Source: Mobilitalea sp.
GTDB lineage: Bacteria > Bacillota_A > Clostridia > Lachnospirales > Lachnospiraceae
Direction of reading: 5' to 3'
DNA length: 19,388 nucleotides
Assembly: GCA_029974875.1 (NCBI GenBank)
Contig: JARKQP010000077.1
Coordinates: forward strand, 1-19,388
The position numbers were made by a program, and so were the translations under genes. This document shows positions 8,056 through 15,734 of the stretch, in pieces (position 1 is the first letter of the stretch; each line of letters opens with the position of its first letter). The notes under the pieces were generated by a model. It saw only the letters and a program-made list of their open reading frames with translations, was not told the DNA's origin and did not search any database.

Positions 8056-8211
8056 GCACAATCAGAACCTAGTGTGCTCTATGGGGTTCTGAACAGGTAA
8101 CGGTCCGGTCTTGTTTTTTTATTATATCATCCAAGCCTCTAAGCAGGTCAGCATAGTATACGGCGACTGCGATGTGCCATTCATGTGAGAAGAATAGCGG
8201 CGGAGAGACGT

Positions 8212-8257
8212 AAAAGCACCAGCCGGGAACAATTCCTTGGCTAGCGCTTTTTTTATC
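8212..8257. terminator. Bidirectional hairpin terminator after the transporter operon
   Basis: AAAGCACCAGCC (8213-8224) pairs fully with GGCTAGCGCTTT (8239-8250), counting two G-T pairs, and an inner GGAA/TTCC stem extends it. On the minus strand it lies about 100 bases after the second permease stop codon and ends in TTTT, consistent with termination of the transporter operon. On the + strand it ends in seven T residues, which is even stronger, though no + strand gene is seen just upstream. Confidence 0.75.
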
Positions 8258-8348
8258 AATCTATGTAAATGGAATCTGATGTAAGTGCCCTTGAACCATA
8301 GCACCAACATATGATGCATGTAGCTGTCTGCCCTTTTCTAGGCGTGCC

Positions 8349-9209
8349 CTATCCCTTTACTGCACCGGCAGCCACGCCCTTAATGATATGCTTCTGGCAG
8401 ATAAGATAGAACACGATGACCGGAATAATGGACAACAGAATCAGCGCCATCGTAGCGCCCAAATCCACTGTTCCATAGCTGCCTTTCAGATACTGAATGT
8501 GGATAGGAATAGTACGATATTCGTTAATGTCGAGCACTAGTGCCGGGAGCAGATAGTCGTTCCATATCCACATAATCTCCAGAATTCCCACTGAAATCAT
8601 AGTTGGCCTAAGCATAGGCACAACCACTGTGAAAAATGTACGTACCGGTCCGCAGCCATCAATGGCTGCAGCTTCCTCAATTTCAATTGGAATGCTCTTG
8701 GCAAATCCTACAAACATGAAAATCGGAAGACCTGCGCCAAATCCCAGATAAACTATAGGAATTGTCCAGGGAGTATTCAACTTTAAAGAATCCGCAGTTT
8801 TGGACAGAGTGAACATGACCATCTGGAAAGGAACCACCATGGAGAACACACACAAAAAGTAGAGGATTCTGCACATGATGTCGTCTACACGTGCGATAAA
8901 CCATCCAGCCATAGAAGCACATAGCAGGATCAGTGCAGTAGACAGCACTGTAATGACCACGCTATACAATACGCTCTTGTAGAAAGGGTAGTTGCCAAAG
9001 GTCATACCTTTGATGAAGTTATCAAATCCTGCCCACATTTCTCCTTTGGGCAGTGCAAACGTATCAGTCTTGACAAAAGTATTAAGCTTAAATGAGTTGC
9101 ATACTACTGTCAAAACAGGCAATACATAAATAACGCTGATGATGGACAACACCACCGACAAAACAGTCTTACGGAATTTCTCTGCAGATAGTGTTTTTTT
9201 TCTATTCAT
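8349..9209 (-). CDS. CUT1 sugar ABC transporter permease (MalG-like)
   Basis: A 286-residue inner-membrane permease with about six helices, the second of the two channel subunits for carbohydrate import. The EAA loop that docks the ATPase is visible at 178-201 (EEAAAIDGCGPVRTFFTVVVP), followed by the IWNDYLLP stretch typical of MalG-type subunits. Its ATG shares one base with the stop codon of the other permease (TAATG), indicating tight translational coupling and paired production. It is the last gene of the operon; the bidirectional terminator follows. No ATP-binding subunit follows it. The substrate cannot be read from the sequence, but the GH31 enzyme in the operon suggests an alpha-linked oligosaccharide. 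Confidence 0.92.
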   Translation of the reverse strand: MNRKKTLSAEKFRKTVLSVVLSIISVIYVLPVLTVVCNSFKLNTFVKTDTFALPKGEMWAGFDNFIKGMTFGNYPFYKSVLYSVVITVLSTALILLCASMAGWFIARVDDIMCRILYFLCVFSMVVPFQMVMFTLSKTADSLKLNTPWTIPIVYLGFGAGLPIFMFVGFAKSIPIEIEEAAAIDGCGPVRTFFTVVVPMLRPTMISVGILEIMWIWNDYLLPALVLDINEYRTIPIHIQYLKGSYGTVDLGATMALILLSIIPVIVFYLICQKHIIKGVAAGAVKG

Positions 9210-10105
9210 TACTGTTGTACCTCCTTCCTGCGGGTATAAACAAGCTGCACCAGACCCAAACCGGCTACCAGAATAAAGAAGATGACAGCCTTAGCCTGGG
9301 CAATTCCCTGGGACGCAGTGCCAGAACTATAGAAGGTATTATAAATGTTCAGTGCCAACATCTCCGTAGTTTTAATGATGCCTCCGCCCGGCTGAATGAG
9401 AAAAGGCTGACCGGCAGTAAGAGCCAGATTCTGGTCAAAAAGTTTGAAGCCGTTGGTGAGGGACAGGAATGTGCAAATCGTGATAGATGGCATCACATTC
9501 GGAATGGTTACCCTGAACAGAGCCTGCGTCTCGGTGGCACCATCAATCCCGGCAGCCTCCAACATATCCCCGGACACATTTTGTAATCCTGCAATGTAGA
9601 TAATCATCATATAGCCAATCTGCTGCCAACACATCAAGATAATAAGCCCCCAAAAACCATACCTGGCTTCCAACAAAATAGAAGAGTTAAACCTGGACAG
9701 AATGCCATCGAAAATCATAGACCAGATGTAACCCAATACAATACCTCCAATAAGGTTGGGCATAAAGAATACTGTACGGAACAGATTAGAACCCCTGATT
9801 CCTTTGGTCAGGAAATAGGCCACAACAAAAGCAAACACATTAATAATAAGCAATGAAACAACAGCAAACATTGCCGTATACCAAAATGCATGACGAAAGG
9901 AAGCGTCCTGGAAGGCTTTCACATAGTTTCCCAAACCGATGAACTTTGCATCGGAAATCAGCCGAAAGTCACAAAACGACAGATAGATGCCCTGAAGGAA
10001 GGGCCACACAAAGCAGATCACAAAGGTAACCATCACGGGGCCCAGAAACAGCGGCCACCAACGCCGGGTGTTGCTCCGAACGGAGACAATTTTTTGCTTT
10101 TTCAC
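9209..10105 (-). CDS. CUT1 sugar ABC transporter permease (MalF/UgpA-like)
   Basis: A 298-residue inner-membrane permease with about six helices, partner of the MalG-like subunit. The EAA loop is at about 183-205 (EAAGIDGATETQALFRVTIP). It starts at GTG 10105, with AAAGGAG 8 bases upstream. The nearby ATG (10107) is out of frame and would be followed directly by a stop. It is separated from the binding-protein gene by about 170 bases containing a GC-rich hairpin, an arrangement that commonly lowers permease expression relative to the binding protein. It ends in a TAATG overlap with the next gene. Confidence 0.92.
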   Translation of the reverse strand: MKKQKIVSVRSNTRRWWPLFLGPVMVTFVICFVWPFLQGIYLSFCDFRLISDAKFIGLGNYVKAFQDASFRHAFWYTAMFAVVSLLIINVFAFVVAYFLTKGIRGSNLFRTVFFMPNLIGGIVLGYIWSMIFDGILSRFNSSILLEARYGFWGLIILMCWQQIGYMMIIYIAGLQNVSGDMLEAAGIDGATETQALFRVTIPNVMPSITICTFLSLTNGFKLFDQNLALTAGQPFLIQPGGGIIKTTEMLALNIYNTFYSSGTASQGIAQAKAVIFFILVAGLGLVQLVYTRRKEVQQ

Positions 10106-10202
10106 ATTATCAACTCCTTTGTTATTTCAAGAATTTTTGCCTAAGCGTAAATCTTACATCCAAAGCTTTTGATTTCAGCCGCAGAATGTACGCTGCTGTC
10201 GT

Positions 10203-10245
10203 CATTTACAAAACAATGCGGAACGGGCGATACCACCCGCCCCGC
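10203..10245 (-). terminator. Intercistronic hairpin between binding-protein and permease genes
   Basis: On the minus strand GCGGGGCGGG (complement of 10236-10245) pairs along its full 10 bases with CCCGTTCCGC (complement of 10218-10227), with two G-T pairs and an 8-base loop, followed by ATTGTTTTG. It lies about 30 bases after the binding-protein stop codon and about 110 bases before the permease start. It probably acts as a partial terminator or a 3'-end stabiliser so that binding protein is made in excess over permeases. The structure is visible; that role is known for other binding-protein operons and inferred here. Confidence 0.65.
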
Positions 10246-10275
10246 TATATGGGTCACCTCATGATGAAACAGTGC

Positions 10276-11622
10276 TTAGTTGCTCGTCGCCTTATATTGG
10301 GCAGCCCAACCGTCTATAAATGCGGTGCGTACCATCTCCCAATTTGTATCGGACTGATCAGCATTATACTGATTGAAAGCAGAAACCAGAGTAGCACGGT
10401 AAGTATCTATATTAGGCTGAAAATTGTTTGCCCAGTTCATGACATAGCAGCCATTCTCAGCATACTCGGCAGCATCCGCCAGAAATGCATTGGTAGGCTC
10501 AGCAGCCTGCTTATAAGGCATAATGCCAAAGCTGTCTACCAACAGACGGGAAGCTTCCGGATCAGTGACACACCATACCATAAAGTCCATGGTAGCCTGT
10601 TGATCTTCCTCCGGAACCGTGGCATTGATAGCCCAACAGTTCTCAGTACCACAGTTCAGACCGGCCTTCTCCTCGCCTTCTACACCGCAGTAGTACGGAA
10701 TCATGGTAGCATTGGGCACGGCATCCTTCAGCCCCGCATACTCCCAGGAGCCCTGCACATGGAAGGCGGCCTTCCCGGTTCTGAACTCATTGCTGGGATC
10801 ATGGCCACCGGTAGCCAGGTTGGTAGGAGCAGTCAGGCTGTTGTTGATACATAAATCATACAAATTTTTGAAATTATCCATATACTTACCGCTGAGACTG
10901 GCAGGCGTGGTAGTCCATGTCTCTCCCTCCTGCTCGTAGTAGTACACCAGATTTGCCAGATGACCGCTAAAACGCCAGGAAGAAGAGGCATCCATGTCGC
11001 AGGAGGTGAATGCATCAAAGCCCAACTCGTCCGTCCGAGCGTGAATATCCTCTACGACGGTTTTCAATGTCTCAAAATTTTTGATTTCGTCTACTGAATA
11101 CCCGGCAGCTTCCACCAGATCCGGATTGACGATAATACCATAGCACTCGTAACAATAACCAACGGAAAGCAGCTTACCATTCTCATCGTACACATTGTAG
11201 GCGTCTGTGTTCAGTTCATTTACAATAGGCGTGCCAGTCAAATCCAGTGCATAATCTTTCCAGTCCTTGATGGCGTTAACATTTCCAATGACAAACATTG
11301 TGGGCGGATCAGCTTTGTCCATCTCGGCTTTCATCTGCTGTCCGTATGTACCGGAAGCAGCGGTAACCACCTTAACCGGTACGCCTGTCTCATCGGTATA
11401 CATCTTGGCAACTTGTTGAAGGACTTCATCTGACTCTGGCTTCATGTTCATCCAGTAGACGGAGCCGCCTGAATTTTTGGCATCACCCTGAGATTCAGTG
11501 GATTGGCTACTGTCGGTAGCAGATTTGTCAGCAGTAGTATCCCCCCCGTTGTTGCCACAACCGACTACGCCCCCCATAATCATCCCGATGGCCAACAGAA
11601 TCTGAAATAACTTTTTCTTCAT
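10276..11622 (-). CDS. Extracellular sugar-binding lipoprotein (family 1 SBP)
   Basis: A 448-residue substrate-binding protein of a CUT1 ABC importer, anchored to the outer face of the membrane by lipid. The N-terminus has KKK, a hydrophobic stretch and a lipobox (GVVGC), giving lipidated Cys22. A Gly/Asp/Ser/Thr-rich flexible tether follows (about 23-50) before the globular domain. The late region (VPEEDQQATMDFMVWCVTDP and onward) matches the usual family 1 C-terminal lobe. AAGGAGG lies about 8 bases before the ATG. It sits between the GH31 gene and the permeases, about 100 bases after GH31. Composition is noticeably richer in GC than the kinase genes downstream. Ligand unknown; GH31 linkage suggests an oligosaccharide with alpha-linked residues. 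Confidence 0.92.
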   Translation of the reverse strand: MKKKLFQILLAIGMIMGGVVGCGNNGGDTTADKSATDSSQSTESQGDAKNSGGSVYWMNMKPESDEVLQQVAKMYTDETGVPVKVVTAASGTYGQQMKAEMDKADPPTMFVIGNVNAIKDWKDYALDLTGTPIVNELNTDAYNVYDENGKLLSVGYCYECYGIIVNPDLVEAAGYSVDEIKNFETLKTVVEDIHARTDELGFDAFTSCDMDASSSWRFSGHLANLVYYYEQEGETWTTTPASLSGKYMDNFKNLYDLCINNSLTAPTNLATGGHDPSNEFRTGKAAFHVQGSWEYAGLKDAVPNATMIPYYCGVEGEEKAGLNCGTENCWAINATVPEEDQQATMDFMVWCVTDPEASRLLVDSFGIMPYKQAAEPTNAFLADAAEYAENGCYVMNWANNFQPNIDTYRATLVSAFNQYNADQSDTNWEMVRTAFIDGWAAQYKATSN

Positions 11623-11724
11623 GTTAATTTCCTCCTTTATTTTGATATTTTATATTTGGAACTGCCTCAGGATAGAAAATCGAGACAGCGGAACCCATTA
11701 TGATATCCAGCAAAATCTCAAATC

Positions 11725-13716
11725 CTATCTTCTGGCGAAAACGGGAATTCTTTCAAGCGGGGCATCGCAGTTTATTGTTACTGGTCCCTCATACACCTGA
11801 TGGTCGTAGATATTTTCCCAACAGCCGCCAGGCAGATATACCGTTCTCTCCCGCAATCCGGCTTTTAAAATGGGCGCAACCAAATACTTATCACCGAACA
11901 TATATTGATCGTTTATCTCCCAACATGCTGCTTCTTTCGGGAACTCAAAAAACATCGTCCTCATAAGGGGCACTCCCGTTTCATGCGCCTCGCGCATCAG
12001 CTTTTCCAAGTACGGCTTTAGGGATAATCTGAGTTGCAGCTGAGACACCATGATCTTCATCGCCTCTTCTCCATAACTCCACAGTTCGTTGGAATGGCCG
12101 GTATGCAGGTACCCTCCTCCCCATTCCCGGTCAGAAAGGGCGGGGATATTGTGGGGGCCTCTGTCACCATGCATACGCAGGATCGGCGTAAATACAGCAA
12201 ATTCATACCATCTGAGTAACAATTCCAGAAACTTTGGATCTTCCACATCCTCTGTCATAAAACCACCAATGTCAGAAGTCCACCAGGGAATTCCGGCAAG
12301 GCCTATATTCAGTCCCGCTGCAAGCTGATCCTCCAACGCTTCAAAAGTACTTGGAATATCCCCGGACCACAGGAGCGCCGCATATTTCTGGGAACCGACC
12401 CACCCGCACCGCACCAGATGAAACATATCCCACTGCTTATCCTGCACCGCAATACCATCCGCAAATGCTTTTGTATAAAATAAAGGATAACTGTTCCCCA
12501 CCTCCAGCATCGTCCCGATACTATATCTATAATTATCGTAATCATAGACTGCCAGCTCCGGCTCAGAATTATCCAGCCAAAACATATCAATACCGTAGTC
12601 GTAATAGCTCTTTTTGCATTTCTCCCAAATAAATTCACGCGCCTCAGGATTTGTCGCATCCAGAATAAGGCAATCTCCTTCATAATCGTAAGTTTCGATT
12701 GCGCCCCGCTCCGCACGGATCAGCAATCCCCGTTCATATAACTCTGTAAAATGAACGCTTTTGCGATCCACAGTAGGCCATACAGACACCATTACCTTCG
12801 TTCCCATGGCGTGTAATTCTTCGGTCATGGCTTTCGGATCCGGCCAATATTCCGGGTCAAAACGCCAGTCGCCCTGCCTTGTCCAATGGAAAAAATCGAT
12901 GACGATGACATCTAACGGGATACCAAGTTCCCTGTACCGGCGGGCAACACCCAGCACTTCTTCCTGCGTTCTGTATCGAAGCTTGCACTGCCACAAACCA
13001 AACAGGTCAGAGGACATTACCGGTGCCTTCCCCGTCACTGCGGTATAGTTTTCTACAATTCTGCGGGGATCATCCCCAACTGTAACCCAATAATCAAACT
13101 GCCTGGAGGCATGTGCCGTCCACTCCGTATAATTTTTACCAAAAGACGCACTCCCCACAGCTGGGTTATTCCACAAAAGTCCATATCCCATACTTGACAA
13201 CACAAAGGGAATGGAAGTCTGCGAATTTCTTTGTGCCAGTTCGAGTACACATCCCTTTAAGTCAAGATGTGGCTGCTGATACTGCCCCATTCCATAGAGT
13301 TTTTCACCATTGTTGCTTTCAAAACGCATCGTCAGCGTATACTCTCCGCCGATAATCGGTTTGTAATTACGGGCGATTAGCTTAAGGCAGCGACTCTCCC
13401 TGCTGATTGCACCGTGGCTTCTGTAATGCTCACGGAGAATCAGTTTTCCATCACGGTAAAAGGAAAGCACACCTGCCTCATTGACATCTGCGCATATCCT
13501 CCCGTTTGTAATAGAAGCCGTACAATTATCATTTACGACAATTTTCACTGCGCTGCCGTTGTGTCTTACCGTTTCTGTCAAAGCCCAGTTATTGTCTGTG
13601 AAGGATAACCTTCTGGCAGCCCTTATACGAAGAGAATCACTCCCCCACGGCTCAATTCGCACTTTTTCTCCTTGGTGGTTAAAGACCAGCGCCGTTTCCT
13701 CCTGTTTAAATCTCAT
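11725..13716 (-). CDS. GH31 alpha-glycosidase (alpha-xylosidase/alpha-glucosidase type)
   Basis: A 663-residue retaining glycoside hydrolase of family 31. An N-terminal beta-sandwich region (about 1-230) precedes the TIM barrel. Conserved barrel landmarks are FGLWQCKLRYRTQEE, VIVIDFFHW and GDWRFDPEYWPDP. The nucleophile is Asp382 in FWLDNSEPE, and the acid/base is Asp453 in LLWSGDIPS, followed by WWTSDIGGF. The WLDxxEPE form of the nucleophile motif resembles alpha-xylosidase-like members more than the WIDMNE of classical alpha-glucosidases, but substrate cannot be fixed from this. There is no signal peptide, so it should act in the cytoplasm on imported oligosaccharides. The start ATG follows a purine-rich AGGAAGGG by about 5 bases. 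It is the first gene of the operon and is divergent from the AraC-type regulator. Confidence 0.9.
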   Translation of the reverse strand: MRFKQEETALVFNHQGEKVRIEPWGSDSLRIRAARRLSFTDNNWALTETVRHNGSAVKIVVNDNCTASITNGRICADVNEAGVLSFYRDGKLILREHYRSHGAISRESRCLKLIARNYKPIIGGEYTLTMRFESNNGEKLYGMGQYQQPHLDLKGCVLELAQRNSQTSIPFVLSSMGYGLLWNNPAVGSASFGKNYTEWTAHASRQFDYWVTVGDDPRRIVENYTAVTGKAPVMSSDLFGLWQCKLRYRTQEEVLGVARRYRELGIPLDVIVIDFFHWTRQGDWRFDPEYWPDPKAMTEELHAMGTKVMVSVWPTVDRKSVHFTELYERGLLIRAERGAIETYDYEGDCLILDATNPEAREFIWEKCKKSYYDYGIDMFWLDNSEPELAVYDYDNYRYSIGTMLEVGNSYPLFYTKAFADGIAVQDKQWDMFHLVRCGWVGSQKYAALLWSGDIPSTFEALEDQLAAGLNIGLAGIPWWTSDIGGFMTEDVEDPKFLELLLRWYEFAVFTPILRMHGDRGPHNIPALSDREWGGGYLHTGHSNELWSYGEEAMKIMVSQLQLRLSLKPYLEKLMREAHETGVPLMRTMFFEFPKEAACWEINDQYMFGDKYLVAPILKAGLRERTVYLPGGCWENIYDHQVYEGPVTINCDAPLERIPVFARR

Positions 13717-13912
13717 ACTATCCCTTCCTTTCCGACCTATACATGATGTCCATTGTTGTTACGCATCTGTTCATATGAACGAAATAAATCCTCGGTTTTC
13801 GTTTCATTGAAATTGACTATTCTATCATTGTGTAATATAATACTACTATATAATAAGTTGAATCTACTAAAATAGCCTTGATTATTGATACTATAATACA
13901 AAAAGGTGTGGC
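13717..13912. promoter_or_regulatory. Divergent control region between GH31 operon and AraC regulator
   Basis: Forward promoter: TTGACT (13813-13818), 17 bases, TATAAT (13836-13841), a near-consensus sigma-A site for the regulator. Reverse candidate: TTCAAC (complement of 13857-13862), 17 bases, TATATT (complement of 13834-13839), a weaker site for the operon whose -10 box overlaps the forward one. Candidate operators lie on the operon side: a perfect 12-bp palindrome GTTCATATGAAC (13769-13780), the inverted pair AACGAAA/TTTCGTT (13778-13803), and TTTCATTGAAA (13802-13812). The weak operon promoter and symmetric sites suit activation by a regulator. Promoter boxes are visible; the operator assignment is inference. 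Confidence 0.6.
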
Positions 13913-14791
13913 ATGAAAAATCGATTAAAAAAAGAAACAACACAGCACAGCACGTTGCTTGTGCCGTACAAATATTATCCATGTATGATACCTGAAACTT
14001 TCCAATTTATGCCGTTGCATTGGCATGATGAAATGGAAATAGATTATATAATTAATGGATTTGGAAACTTCCGGTGTGGGGATGAGCTTTTTCAGGCAAG
14101 CACAGGCGATATCATAATCATTCCAGCGGGGGAGCCACATTCCGTTGCGCAGATGAAGAACCTGACATTAGAATATGGTGCACTGGTTTTTAGCAAAAAT
14201 CTGCTTTCAGAATTCCCCAAGAGCAGAGCATACATCGAACGGCTCCAGCCAATCCTAAATGGCAGACTGAAAATATCGACACATATCTCAGCGAAGAACA
14301 ATCGGTATGACGAAATAAAAACAGCGGCAGCAAACATGATATTATGCGCTCAGAAAAACCTGGCAGAATATGATTTACTTATAAAAAGTGAACTGCTTCG
14401 GATTGTGTGGTTACTGTATGAAAGTGGGGAGATTCATCCTAGCGTTTCGGAAAATGCTAACTACTCTGAAGAAATACAGAATACAATCAATAATATCTCT
14501 GACAATTTTACGGAGAATATTACTATTGAGCAGCTTGCTGCGTCAGCTCACCTAAGCAAAAGCGGCTTTATGAGTAAATTCAAAAAAGAAGTGGGACAAA
14601 GTGCAGTGGCATATATTAACTCAATAAGGATAAAAAATGCCTGTGACATTTTAATCTCTACAAAAAAAAGTACATCAGAAGCTGCGTATGAAAGTGGTTT
14701 TTGCAATATATCAAATTTCAACAGGCAGTTTTTAAAATATGTTGGCTGCTCTCCCAGAGAATACAGAAAAACCGTCGAGAGTCATATTTGA
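13913..14791 (+). CDS. AraC-family transcriptional regulator with cupin sensor domain
   Basis: A 292-residue one-component regulator. The N-terminal cupin-like domain carries HWHDEMEI (36-43) and a GDIIIIPAGEPHS strand, typical of sugar-sensing AraC proteins. The C-terminal ~100 residues (from about 188) form the two helix-turn-helix units: TIEQLAASAHLSKSGFMSKFKKEVGQS, then a second unit ending GCSPREYRK. AAGGTG lies about 5 bases before the ATG. It is divergent from the GH31 transporter operon and shares its control region, so direct, sugar-dependent control of that operon is likely. It is followed about 95 bases later by a long hairpin. The gene is AT-richer than the operon it faces. Confidence 0.9.
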   Translation: MKNRLKKETTQHSTLLVPYKYYPCMIPETFQFMPLHWHDEMEIDYIINGFGNFRCGDELFQASTGDIIIIPAGEPHSVAQMKNLTLEYGALVFSKNLLSEFPKSRAYIERLQPILNGRLKISTHISAKNNRYDEIKTAAANMILCAQKNLAEYDLLIKSELLRIVWLLYESGEIHPSVSENANYSEEIQNTINNISDNFTENITIEQLAASAHLSKSGFMSKFKKEVGQSAVAYINSIRIKNACDILISTKKSTSEAAYESGFCNISNFNRQFLKYVGCSPREYRKTVESHI

Positions 14792-14887
14792 AAGGTAAAG
14801 TTTTATTCGCTTGCTTAGTATCAATTACAAGAGCGTTTCAAGTTTAGTGCAAGCTCAAATATCTGATATAAGAAATAATGTTAGTTA

Positions 14888-14925
14888 GCAAAGGGCAAAG
14901 CCGTTTTTCGGTCTTTGCCCTTTGC
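14888..14925 (+). terminator. Long perfect hairpin, probable terminator of the AraC gene
   Basis: GCAAAGGGCAAAG (14888-14900) and CTTTGCCCTTTGC (14913-14925) are exact reverse complements. An inner CCG/CGG stem with a five-T loop continues the helix, with one unpaired T. What follows is TTGTATTA rather than a clean T-run, so termination efficiency is uncertain, but the stem is strong and the position fits. It is also symmetric on the minus strand. Confidence 0.6.
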
Positions 14926-15084
14926 TTGTATTACATCAGCAAAGGATGCGGTGCAAAGCATCGTTCGATGAATTATCATGAATATTTCAGGTTTAACCTT
15001 TGTCCGTGTCAATTTTCTTTTGGCATTAGTATAATTGTTTGCATATTAAGGTTTAAAAGTTTGTGTTAATAGTTAAATTGAATT

Positions 15085-15093
15085 TGCTATAAT
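15085..15093 (+). promoter_or_regulatory. Extended -10 promoter of the truncated lipoprotein gene
   Basis: TGCTATAAT (15085-15093) is a full extended -10 element; no good -35 is seen, as is common for this class. It lies 54 bases before the ATG at 15148, which is preceded by AAAAGGAGGAG. The signals remain intact although the gene they served is gone. Confidence 0.55.
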
Positions 15094-15147
15094 TGCGTCA
15101 TAGAAAATGCTCCCGTATTTTGGGGCGAATAAAAGGAGGAGTTGCAA

Positions 15148-15288
15148 ATGTTAAAAAAACTAGCAGCGGTTACATTGAGTTTGGTAATAGCAGCCGGAAT
15201 GATCGGCTGTGCTGGATGCCGGGGCACATATTACATCGTTAGGGGAAAGCACCGCCGGACCGGGTGTTCTTTCACCCGCCATGTATGA
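15148..15288 (+). pseudogene. Truncated lipoprotein gene: signal peptide only
   Basis: An excellent ribosome site (AAGGAGGAG) precedes an ATG that encodes a standard lipoprotein signal peptide: MLKK, a hydrophobic stretch, and lipobox MIGC (Cys21) followed by AG. From about codon 24 the reading changes to a basic stretch (RGTYYIVRGKHRRTG) and stops at 15286-15288, for 46 codons in total. From about 15205 the same DNA reads, in another frame, as the interior of a methyltransferase gene. The simplest explanation is that a substrate-binding-protein gene lost everything after its lipobox through a deletion that joined it to the neighbouring gene. A short lipopeptide could still be made. The original protein cannot be named beyond a probable ABC binding protein. 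Confidence 0.7.
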
Positions 15289-15673
15289 AGAATTTGCATT
15301 GCCATATGAGAAAGCAGTTGTGGACAGCGTCCATGCTTATGGAGGGATGCTATCCCTGCATATTTGCGGGAATGCAACACAGATCATCGGCAAAATGATA
15401 CAGACAGGGGCGGATGTCCTGGAAATTGACCAGGAAACAGATATAACGGAAGCATATAAGCTGGCAAAAGGGTGCTGTGCCCTGTTAGGACAGATTTCCC
15501 CTGTTACATTGATGAATGGCAGTGTAGAGATGGTAGGGGAAGAGACAAAATCCATGCTGGAAAAAGTGGGCGGCAATCAGGCAAGAGGAATAATACTTGG
15601 ACCCGGCTGCGCGTTAGGTGGAAACACACCTTTTGAAAATGTAAAGGCAATGCTTAGACAGTCATTTATATAG
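15209..15673 (+). pseudogene. C-terminal half of a UroD/MtaA-family methyltransferase
   Basis: About 154 codons matching the C-terminal part of uroporphyrinogen-decarboxylase-like corrinoid methyltransferases (MtaA/MtbA/CmuA group), which are normally about 340-380 residues, so roughly half is missing. Visible landmarks are the AGPGVLSPAMYEEFALPYEK segment, the zinc-ligand motif LHICG (His and Cys), and the third ligand Cys in GPGCALGGNTPFEN. The frame is open from GTG 15209 but has no ribosome site of its own and is out of frame with the lipoprotein signal peptide that precedes it. The frame contains no stops, suggesting a recent event. It is unlikely to be active without the N-terminal half. 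No corrinoid protein or partner methyltransferase is present in the window. Confidence 0.75.
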
Positions 15674-15734
15674 TTATCAGATTAAGAACAAACAAAAGTG
15701 TTATTTGCCAATATAATATTTTTATTTAACTGAC

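Larger units (their letters stand above)
7774..8348. other. 575-bp gap between the transporter operon and the two-component genes
   Basis: No supported gene. In transcription order (- strand) it holds a strong hairpin terminator (8212-8251), then a TATAAT (complement of 8115-8120 region) without a good -35, then two hairpins: CAGAACC/GGTTCTG (8063-8091) and AAAACAGAG/CTCTGTTTT (8027-8055). A second minus-strand TATAAT lies at 7803-7808, about 30 bases before the regulator's GTG, and could be its -10 box, although no good -35 accompanies it. The part from about 8065 to 8200 reads as open frame in two minus-strand frames but has no start signal, and may be a decayed gene end. Confidence 0.5.
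14792..15147 (+). other. 356-bp gap after the AraC gene: long hairpin, then an orphaned promoter
   Basis: No supported gene. It contains a very stable hairpin (14888-14925), a smaller GATGC/GCATC hairpin (14945-14962), and near its end an extended -10 promoter and an AAAAGGAGGAG ribosome site that lead into the truncated lipoprotein gene. A 63-codon open frame starting at 14878 is carried largely by the hairpin and lacks a ribosome site. Confidence 0.55.

Noticed and set aside
8122..8319. 65-codon minus-strand open frame after the second permease
   Set aside because: It runs straight through the strong bidirectional terminator hairpin, has no ribosome site, and its product has no recognisable features.
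12309..12716. 135-codon open frame in another minus-strand frame inside the GH31 gene
   Set aside because: It lies wholly within the catalytic region of a convincing GH31 gene, and its translation is Arg/Ile/Trp/Cys-rich and unlike a real protein.
14878..15069. 63-codon + strand open frame after the AraC gene
   Set aside because: Its first part is encoded by the arms of the long hairpin, it has no ribosome site, and its product is Cys/Phe-rich without pattern.
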